Assembly: GCA_023433205.1 (NCBI GenBank)
Contig: JAEZDS010000150.1
Location: 1 to 8,906 of the forward strand
Source of the DNA: Bacteroidota bacterium
Lineage (GTDB): Bacteria; Bacteroidota; Bacteroidia; B-17B0; Aurantibacillaceae
Length of the DNA: 8,906 nt
Direction: 5' to 3'
Part shown: positions 1 to 5,316 of the stretch, in pieces
Layout of the letters: each line of letters opens with the position of its first letter
How positions within the stretch are numbered: position 1 is the stretch's first letter
Made by a program: the position numbers and the translations under genes
Notes under the pieces: model-generated
Told to the model about the DNA's origin: nothing
Database searches by the model: none
Seen by the model: the letters and a program-made list of their open reading frames with translations, nothing else

Positions 1-1
1 A

Positions 2-240
2 TGCCCCCAATTAATTAAGTTTTTCATAAAGCCCACCAACTAAAACTAATTGTCTACAACAAACACGACCTGCTCTGGGCTGAGGAACAGGCTAAACAGG
101 TTAACAAAGACTGTTACCTCTACCTGCAGCCAGAATGGAGCAAGAGAGAACAGGTACTGCCACTTATCATTGATCATGTAAAATCTCATCAGCGCTGGAT
201 GATAAGCCTGCAGAGTCATAAATACATGAATATCCCTTAA
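2..240 (+). CDS. queE: 3' end of queE, 7-carboxy-7-deazaguanine synthase, with an apparent frameshift
   Basis: The last 74 codons before the TAA at 238-240 read as the C-terminus of QueE, the radical-SAM enzyme that turns 6-carboxytetrahydropterin into 7-carboxy-7-deazaguanine in queuosine/7-deazapurine synthesis (cytosolic). Diagnostic pieces are LKLIVYNKHDLLWAEEQA, YLYLQPEWSKRE and the terminal SLQSHKYMNIP, all close to what I remember of Bacteroidota QueE tails. The 5' part, including the radical-SAM CxxxCxxC motif, lies outside the window. In this frame a TAA stops reading at 16-18. The +1 frame from base 2 reads CPQLIKFF and then fails at a TAA at 41-43. One extra T in the T5 run at 20-24 would join the two as PQLIKFFHKAHQLKLIV, which looks like continuous QueE. 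So the gene is either a sequencing-error artefact or a genuinely frameshifted copy. Family call is firm; integrity is uncertain. Confidence 0.82.
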
Positions 241-294
241 AGGAACAGCTGCAATAAATGCCGGTTTGTTTCGTTAATTTCTAAACACACACAC

Positions 295-2067
295 ATGCGT
301 AAACCCGACTGGGCTGTTTTACTGGCTACTGTGCTTTACAGTTTATTATTTTTTGAACAGGCCGCCGGCCTCAACCTGTTATTATTTACCGTAGCACTTA
401 TTGTGATGCAGGTTTGGATTCGTCCGGTATTACTAAAACAGAACCCCTGGCTGCTTTCCGCCTTGATGTGCCTGTTCTCAGCAGCAGGTATTGTAGTTTA
501 CGGCTCGGCGCTGGCCGTTATGGCAAATGTTGTTTGCCTGTTATGGATGAACGCTGCCGCATTTAGCCCACGATCGTCGGTACTGATAAACATTACAGAG
601 ACAAGTTTTTCAATTGCCACCTCAGTGCTGCAAATTTTCAAACCACTTTTCGAAAAAAAGGAAAAATCACCAGAAACCGTTCCGGCCCGCACAACCAAAC
701 CACTTACGGTAATTGTGCCGCTGCTGATCGGTCTCTTGTTTTTTGTGATGTACCGCATTGCCAATCCCCTTTTCGACAGGTTTGTACAAAAGATCAATCT
801 TGATTTTCTGAATCTCGACCGCCTGCTATTTACTTTTCTGGGCCTGCTGCTGGTTTGGGGCGCCATCAAACAGAACAGAATACCCGGCTTAACTGATTGG
901 GAGGAAAAACAGCGGGTCCCCCAGCCGCTTCGTCCCCTTTCTCAGGTATGGGATGCCGCTAAAGCATTTCTCCTGGTACTGGTGATCCTGAATCTGATGC
1001 TGGTGCTGATCAACGGACTTGACATCAATTATCTGTACATGGGTGCCGGCATGCCACAAGGTATAACGCACAAACAATTTGTACATAACGGGGTTAACAT
1101 GCTTATTTTCTCTATCATCCTCCTCATTATTACACTACTGTATTTCCTGCGACATGTGCAGCTCAACTCACAAAGGTTTTTGTGGCCACTGCTTGTGCTG
1201 CTGATCGTGCAGAATCTGATGATGGTAAGTTCCACAGCAGTGCGCAACAGCATTTATATTGAAGAAGCGCTTCTAACCTATAAACGTATTGGCGTTTATT
1301 ACTGGCTGCTGATGGCTGCCCTGGGACTTATCTCGCTGCTAATTACTATAAGAAGCCAGAAAAACCATTGGTACCTGATCAGAATCAATAGTCTGTTTGC
1401 TATTATGCTGTTAACCTTCAGCGCAGCTGTGGATTGGGACCGGCTAATAAGCACACATAACATCAGCAATGTTTCGCAAATAAAAGAACTGGACAAAAGG
1501 TACCTCTTAAGTTTATCGGAGACCAACATCGGTCAGCTCTACGCCATCAGACGACACCCACACTTTAACCGGGATACATTTTACCACTACCGCTTTTTTA
1601 TGAACGAGTCTAACAGGGCAGTGCTCGATAAAAAGCTATACGACTTCCTTCAACACAACAAAAACAAGGATTGGCGTTCTTTTAGTCTGCGCAGAAAAAG
1701 GGTTTTAAATGAAGTACAGGAACTAAGTCTGGCAGGCGAACTTGACACATTGGATCTAAGCGCTGTTTATAAGCTGGACGGAATGTCAGAATTAAAAGAA
1801 TTAAAGGGAATACAACACTTGAACCTCGGTTATAATGGGCTCGACACCACAACCTGCCAGGAACTCAACACATTCAAAAAATTAAGATCTCTGGAACTCG
1901 GCCTATATGAATCAGGCATCAAAAACCTGCCACTGCTCAGAAACATAAACACCATTTATTTACAAAATTCAGATTCAGCCAGTATCAGCGCGGTGCGCCG
2001 CGAGGCAGCTGATAAAAAAATAATTGTTTTGAATCCGGCTTCAGAAAAAAAGTCGGACGCACGTTAA
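295..2067 (+). CDS. DUF4173-like multi-pass membrane protein with LRR-like C-terminal tail
   Basis: A 590-residue inner-membrane protein of unknown function. Hydrophobic segments lie near residues 6-19, 25-43, 52-85, 137-155, 176-191, 223-241, 267-286, 295-312, 334-352 and 366-380, so about ten membrane spans with a basic N-terminus. The early EQAAGLNLLLF stretch, the later block around residues 316-355 (NSIYIEEALLTYKRIG followed by a span) and the post-membrane VDWDRLISTHNI resemble DUF4173/DUF4153-type proteins known from Bacteroidota; this is recognition from memory. After the last span, residues 381-590 are soluble. Residues about 475-560 show irregular leucine-rich-repeat-like spacing (LDTLDLS, IQHLNLGYNGL, LRSLELGL, INTIYLQNS). 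The ATG at 295 directly follows an (AC)5 tract and has no Shine-Dalgarno sequence. It starts 54 bases after queE on the same strand and may be read from the same transcript. No catalytic residues are evident. Confidence 0.8.
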   Translation: MRKPDWAVLLATVLYSLLFFEQAAGLNLLLFTVALIVMQVWIRPVLLKQNPWLLSALMCLFSAAGIVVYGSALAVMANVVCLLWMNAAAFSPRSSVLINITETSFSIATSVLQIFKPLFEKKEKSPETVPARTTKPLTVIVPLLIGLLFFVMYRIANPLFDRFVQKINLDFLNLDRLLFTFLGLLLVWGAIKQNRIPGLTDWEEKQRVPQPLRPLSQVWDAAKAFLLVLVILNLMLVLINGLDINYLYMGAGMPQGITHKQFVHNGVNMLIFSIILLIITLLYFLRHVQLNSQRFLWPLLVLLIVQNLMMVSSTAVRNSIYIEEALLTYKRIGVYYWLLMAALGLISLLITIRSQKNHWYLIRINSLFAIMLLTFSAAVDWDRLISTHNISNVSQIKELDKRYLLSLSETNIGQLYAIRRHPHFNRDTFYHYRFFMNESNRAVLDKKLYDFLQHNKNKDWRSFSLRRKRVLNEVQELSLAGELDTLDLSAVYKLDGMSELKELKGIQHLNLGYNGLDTTTCQELNTFKKLRSLELGLYESGIKNLPLLRNINTIYLQNSDSASISAVRREAADKKIIVLNPASEKKSDAR

Positions 2068-2124
2068 AACCGTATATACAAAGTTCCGGTCAAAACTTTT
2101 AAAGCATAATATCCTTCAGAAACG

Positions 2125-2166
2125 ATCGGCGTCTGCTTTGCGTGCCTGGCGTCTTAGCACGAAAAG
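2125..2166. repeat. GCGTCTT/TTTGCGTG-type short-period repeat island
   Basis: Between the convergent genes lies a G/T-rich stretch built from degenerate units of 9-10 bases: GGCGTCTGCT, TTGCGTGCC, TGGCGTCTT and AGCACGAAA. It matches in style the CTTTGCG/CTTGGCGTC short-period intergenic elements that I have seen in many unrelated bacterial genomes. It has no coding potential. The whole gap 2068-2189 holds nothing else except a weak 6-bp AT-rich hairpin (2080-2085 with 2094-2099) that is too weak to call a terminator. Confidence 0.5.
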
Positions 2167-2189
2167 GTTCGCCACATTTCTATTACCCC

Positions 2190-3458
2190 TCAATTATTCA
2201 ACAAAAACCCATACAAAGCCTCATAATAACTTGCCGCAACCCGTGTGATACGTTCACTGGTGTTAACCCCGTACATATTAACAGTACAGCGCATCAGTGC
2301 CTCACATTCCTTTTCATTGTCCTGATACAAACTCTCACCATATACCAGCACTGAATTAATTTTGCGGCAAAGTACCAGGTTACGGCTAAACACACCGCCG
2401 CTGGGAGTTGCAATACTATTCTTATAGAGATATGTTGCATCCTGTGGCCGCGCCACTGGTACAGCCAGATTTTCCTTAAAACTATTTACAGTTTCGGCTG
2501 CAAGTTTTTCTGAACGTTCGAGCTGAGGAGTAATCAACTGCCGCACAAAATCTATTTTGTTCTCTTCCTTGGTCAGATCGCGAGGCGTATAGGCCCCTCC
2601 AATAAAAGCCATTGTAAAATCTTTATTGGTCTGCGCTTTCCATGGCGCGTTTTTTTCATCAACGTTATAATGGATAATGGCTGTAGCGTGAGGTGCGAAC
2701 TGATTGATCTTACGGGCTCTGTTACTGAGATCAAAATCGCGGAAGAATTGCCAGAAAAATTCCCTGTCGTTTGCCTGTAACAGTGCCTGGTATTTTGTAT
2801 GCGTGAGCTGGTTTTCCTTTCTGAGACTGTCCAGCACACGCCGCTTATGTAGTTTTAAAAATTCCTGGTAAGTGCAGTCAAAAGAAGTGTGATTGGCCTT
2901 TGAACGGGTGGTAAAAACCTCTGCCCCCTGCTCTTCAAGCAAGTGTTTTAAGATCTGCGCCGTGTTAAAAGTGAGCGTACTTTCAAATAGACTGATAGTG
3001 TCGCCCTGGGCCGGTCGATAGAACAAAAGGTACTTCTCTTCTATCAGCGCGTCCTGCATAGTGGTGCCGAAATGACCGGCGTCAATGGCGATCCTGTATC
3101 CCCGAAGCGGCAATGAATCTGCCTTGCGGATCACAGCTTTCTCATCGTTGATAGTTGCCCGGATACTATCGAGCTGTTTTGTTTTGAAGTGATACAACCC
3201 CTTGCGCGAAATGAGTTGCTTTTGCTGTTCACTGCTGCCAAACTCAAACAGTTTTGACAACACCAGCAATTCATCAGCGTAAATGGCAAAGGTTTTTTTG
3301 CCGGCAGTCTGCAGATACAAAACCTTGTCTTCAAACACCACCACGGTGTTCAGCGAATTCTTAAAATTGAGGTAACGGTTAAAACGACTTTTACAGTCGC
3401 CAATGGTTTGAGCACCGGCGCTAAAGGACAGCAGCATGCAGACGAAAAACCTTTTCAC
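2190..3458 (-). CDS. Exported N-acetylmuramoyl-L-alanine amidase (Amidase_3-like)
   Basis: A 422-residue precursor expected to cut the amide bond between N-acetylmuramic acid and L-alanine in peptidoglycan, in the periplasm. Residues 1-16 form a short signal peptide with likely cleavage after SAGA. Residues 17-115 are an unassigned N-terminal region. The amidase fold begins at GYRIAIDAGHFG (120-131). Likely zinc ligands and catalytic residues are His129, Glu159 (start of the helix ending in the AEVFTTRS strand), His263 in IIHYN, and Glu375 in VLVYGESLYQDN. Spacing is larger than in compact Amidase_3 domains: H129 to H263 is 134 residues, with a helical, charged insert around 190-250 (EFLKLHKRRVLDSLRKEN and following). 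The start is GTG at 3458; no ATG occurs between it and the upstream in-frame TAA (3489-3491), and the internal ATG at codon 8 would remove the basic end of the signal peptide. Convergent with the DUF4173-like gene, divergent from arfB. Function confident; substrate detail inferred. Confidence 0.85.
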   Translation of the reverse strand: MKRFFVCMLLSFSAGAQTIGDCKSRFNRYLNFKNSLNTVVVFEDKVLYLQTAGKKTFAIYADELLVLSKLFEFGSSEQQKQLISRKGLYHFKTKQLDSIRATINDEKAVIRKADSLPLRGYRIAIDAGHFGTTMQDALIEEKYLLFYRPAQGDTISLFESTLTFNTAQILKHLLEEQGAEVFTTRSKANHTSFDCTYQEFLKLHKRRVLDSLRKENQLTHTKYQALLQANDREFFWQFFRDFDLSNRARKINQFAPHATAIIHYNVDEKNAPWKAQTNKDFTMAFIGGAYTPRDLTKEENKIDFVRQLITPQLERSEKLAAETVNSFKENLAVPVARPQDATYLYKNSIATPSGGVFSRNLVLCRKINSVLVYGESLYQDNEKECEALMRCTVNMYGVNTSERITRVAASYYEALYGFLLNN

Positions 3459-3490
3459 GGAGTAAAGGTAGGGAGGATACAGGGAATATT

Positions 3491-3521
3491 AAAAGCTAAA
3501 ATACTAAGCTCCAGATACTAA
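3491..3521 (-). promoter_or_regulatory. Candidate Bacteroidota-type promoter for the amidase gene
   Basis: On the minus strand, TAGCTTTT (complement of 3491-3498) matches seven of eight positions of the Bacteroidota -7 consensus TAnnTTTG. Nineteen bases upstream lies TTAG (complement of 3518-3521), a weak match to the -33 TTTG box. A transcript starting a few bases downstream would have a leader of roughly 25 bases before the GTG. The AT-rich context makes chance matches likely. Confidence 0.28.
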
Positions 3522-3536
3522 AAGGCTAAATACTAA
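3491..3536. repeat. Imperfect 17-base direct repeat, AATACTAA type
   Basis: Two copies of a 17-base AT-rich sequence lie 29 bases apart: AAAAGCTAAAATACTAA at 3491-3507 and AAAAGGCTAAATACTAA at 3520-3536. A further ATACTAA core lies at 3515-3521, giving three cores with spacing of 14-15 bases. It sits immediately upstream of the amidase gene and overlaps its candidate promoter, so it could be a binding site or simply low-complexity spacer. Confidence 0.5.
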
Positions 3537-3540
3537 AAAC

Positions 3541-3656
3541 TAACACATAGGTACACGCCTTGTTTACACCAAAGGAGGTGACTAAACTAATAAAAGCCGT
3601 ACTTTCTTTGTGAACTACTATGTGCCCTCTGAATCTATGTGGTTAAGTAACGGCCT
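3541..3656. repeat. CTATGTG/CTTTGTG-type repeat island bounded by inverted repeats
   Basis: The stretch 3601-3646 consists of degenerate units CTTTGTGAACTAC, TATGTGCCCTCTGAA and TCTATGTGGTTAA. It is flanked by GCCGTAC (3596-3602) and GTAACGGC (3647-3654), which pair with a one-base bulge. A reversed relative, TAACACATAG at 3541-3550, faces CTATGTGGTTA at 3635-3645. The wording is typical of short-period intergenic elements seen across many bacteria, in my recollection. There is no convincing open reading frame. It lies in the divergent spacer between the amidase gene and arfB. Confidence 0.5.
3571..3581 (+). other. 11-base perfect anti-16S (Shine-Dalgarno-like) match without a start codon
   Basis: AAAGGAGGTGA is a perfect complement to the conserved 3' end of bacterial 16S rRNA. 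No ATG, GTG or TTG follows at a usable spacing; the next bases are CTAAACTAATAAAAG, which contain stops. It is therefore not a working ribosome-binding site for any gene visible here. Such a long match is striking in a phylum whose genes mostly lack Shine-Dalgarno sequences, as all the genes here do. Confidence 0.45.
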
Positions 3657-3733
3657 CCCCTTCGTCACAAAAAAATGAGGCTCCGCAAGTCAAAACTCTT
3701 CCCTAAATCCTGTAATTTCATCGTTTTTTCAAG

Positions 3734-4141
3734 ATGTTATCACCAGAACAAAGATCTGCCATAGAAAAGAGGGAATTATTGCTGCAAACCGCGCGCTCAG
3801 GCGGCAAAGGTGGTCAAAATGTAAACAAGGTGGAAACAAAAGTTGAGCTCACCTTCGACATAGAGGAATCACAGGTCCTGAGTGAAGCGCAGAAGAGAAC
3901 GCTGCTTGCAAAACTTCCACAACTTATTGATGGTCGCTACCTGAAAGTTCAGGAAAGCCGCGACCGCAGCCAGCTGGCCAACCGTGAAAAGGCGGTTGCA
4001 AAACTCTTCGCTGTAATGGACAAGGCCCTGAAACCGCAAAAAAAACGCATCGCCACCAAACCTTCCAAGTCGTCTAAAAGAAAAAAGCTTGATGATAAAA
4101 AGAAGAGGGGGGAATTAAAAAAATTGCGCGGCAAGGTGTAA
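3734..4141 (+). CDS. arfB: Alternative ribosome-rescue factor ArfB, peptidyl-tRNA hydrolase
   Basis: A 135-residue cytosolic protein that releases the nascent chain from ribosomes stalled at the 3' end of a truncated mRNA by hydrolysing peptidyl-tRNA. The catalytic class-I release-factor domain covers about residues 1-95, with the GGQ motif at 26-28 inside RSGGKGGQNVNKVET; this is the same position as in E. coli ArfB (YaeJ). The RYLKVQESRDRSQLANRE block is also typical. Residues 100-135 form a tail in which half the residues are Lys or Arg; in the family this tail enters the empty mRNA channel and distinguishes ArfB from ordinary release factors. Length matches the family (about 140). The ATG at 3734 places the GGQ correctly and no Shine-Dalgarno sequence precedes it. 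It is divergent from the amidase gene and 101 bases ahead of the PorV-like gene, with no visible functional link to either. Confidence 0.95.
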   Translation: MLSPEQRSAIEKRELLLQTARSGGKGGQNVNKVETKVELTFDIEESQVLSEAQKRTLLAKLPQLIDGRYLKVQESRDRSQLANREKAVAKLFAVMDKALKPQKKRIATKPSKSSKRKKLDDKKKRGELKKLRGKV

Positions 4142-4200
4142 TTGGTCAGATCTGCACCGCGCTGTCCTCATAAATCAGCAATAAAAATCCCAAAAAACCG

Positions 4201-4232
4201 TTCAGGAGATTGAATAATTTCGCTTAACTTTA
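4201..4232 (+). promoter_or_regulatory. Candidate promoter for the porV2-porU2 pair
   Basis: TAACTTTA at 4225-4232 matches seven of eight positions of the Bacteroidota -7 box TAnnTTTG and lies ten bases before the ATG at 4243, which would give a very short leader. A -33 TTTG box is only poorly represented (TTCA at 4201-4204, spacing 20). It is the best candidate in the 101-base gap after arfB, where I see no terminator. Confidence 0.25.
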
Positions 4233-4242
4233 ATTTTTCAGC

Positions 4243-5316
4243 ATGCGGCAACTGTTTACTTTTTCACTGATACTTCTGGCGGTTGGCGTCAGCGCGCAGG
4301 TACGCAAGTACAGCAACGAATTTCTGGAGATAGGCGTAGGCGCAAGAGCCCTTTCAATGGGCAATGCCAATGTGGCAACTTCCGAAGGTGTTCAGAGCGG
4401 TTACTGGAACCCGGCCGGCCTTCTGAAACAAAAGAACGAAATTGAAGTAGGCCTGATGCACGCTGAATACTTTGCGGGTCTGGCAAAATACGACTTTGTT
4501 GGAATTTCAAAACGAATTGACAGTAACAGTGTGGCTGGTATCTCCATCCTGCGGTTTGGCATAGATGACATTCCAAACACCCTCGACCTGGTTGACGCCA
4601 ATGGCAACTGGGATTATAACCGGATCAGCAAATTTAATGCGGTTGATTTTGCTGCGCTTCTTAGTTATGCCCGCAATTTGCCTGCATTGAAGGGTGTTGA
4701 AATTGGCGGCAATTTTAAAGTGATCCGCCGGCGGATCGGTGATTTTGGCGGTGCCTGGGGATTTGGTCTTGATGCCGGTGCCCGATACAAATACAAAAAA
4801 TGGCAATTGGGCGCTATGGTACGCGATATTACCGGCACTTTTAATGCATGGAGTTATAACTTCAACGAAGAAGATATAGCCACGCTGGTGCAAACCGGTA
4901 ACGAGGTGCCCACCAATTCGCTGGAGGTAACATTGCCAAAAGTAATTCTTGGCATAGCGCGCGGCCACAATTTCTGGAACGACAGGATCTCGGTGCTGGC
5001 CGAAGTAAACGCTATTAATACTTTTGATGGCATGCGTAACACCGTTATTAAATCCGACCACTGGAGTATGGAGCCGGCATTTGGGATTGAGGTGGGGTAT
5101 AAAGGGCTGGTATACCTAAGAGGAGGCATTGGCAATATACAGCGCGAACTAAACGACAGGGCGACAGTTTATATAACTACAGCCAGACCAAATTTTGGGG
5201 TGGGTATTCATTACCGCATGTTTACCCTGGACTACGCACTAACAGATATCGGCGACCGTTCAACGGGGCTGTACTCAAATATTTTTTCGCTGAAGATTGA
5301 CATCAATAAAAAATAA
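4243..5316 (+). CDS. porV2: PorV/PorQ-family outer-membrane protein, PorV2-like
   Basis: A 357-residue precursor of an outer-membrane beta-barrel of the PorV/PorQ group (FadL-like fold). Residues 1-18 are a signal peptide (hydrophobic LFTFSLILLAVGVSA, cleavage before Gln19). The family signature follows at once: EIGVGARALSMGNANVA at 29-45 and GYWNPAGL at 53-60, then many alternating amphipathic strands and a final strand rich in hydrophobic and aromatic residues (YSNIFSLKIDINKK). In the canonical type IX system, PorV carries cargo from the translocon to the PorU sortase and anchors PorU. The adjacent overlapping C25 gene points to the paralogous pair annotated as PorV2/PorU2 rather than to the canonical PorV or PorQ. 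The ATG at 4243 gives a complete signal peptide and has no Shine-Dalgarno sequence. Its 3' end overlaps the next gene by 20 bases. Family call firm, paralogue assignment inferred from context. Confidence 0.85.
   Translation: MRQLFTFSLILLAVGVSAQVRKYSNEFLEIGVGARALSMGNANVATSEGVQSGYWNPAGLLKQKNEIEVGLMHAEYFAGLAKYDFVGISKRIDSNSVAGISILRFGIDDIPNTLDLVDANGNWDYNRISKFNAVDFAALLSYARNLPALKGVEIGGNFKVIRRRIGDFGGAWGFGLDAGARYKYKKWQLGAMVRDITGTFNAWSYNFNEEDIATLVQTGNEVPTNSLEVTLPKVILGIARGHNFWNDRISVLAEVNAINTFDGMRNTVIKSDHWSMEPAFGIEVGYKGLVYLRGGIGNIQRELNDRATVYITTARPNFGVGIHYRMFTLDYALTDIGDRSTGLYSNIFSLKIDINKK

Noticed and set aside
11..18. TTAATTAA palindrome at the window start as a cloning-site or junction mark
   Set aside because: An eight-base AT palindrome is expected by chance in AT-rich DNA and nothing vector-like surrounds it.
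2080..2099. Possible terminator hairpin (AAAGTT with AACTTT) after the DUF4173-like gene
   Set aside because: Only six AT-rich pairs with an eight-base loop, and no clean T-run after it; too weak to call.
2142..2354. 70-codon plus-strand frame with a methionine start
   Set aside because: It lies mostly antisense to the 3' end of the amidase gene, starts within the repeat island, and its peptide has no recognisable features.
3554..3580. CACGCCTT paired with AAGGAGGTG as a hairpin hiding the anti-16S match
   Set aside because: The two arms pair only with internal mismatches or bulges, so a stable structure is not supported.
3690..3720. TAATTTCA (3713-3720) as a promoter for arfB
   Set aside because: Two mismatches to the TAnnTTTG box and no TTTG at the right distance upstream.
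4507..5061. 184-codon minus-strand frame opposite the PorV-like gene
   Set aside because: It is a shadow of the strongly supported PorV2-like gene; the peptide is low in organised hydrophobic or motif content.
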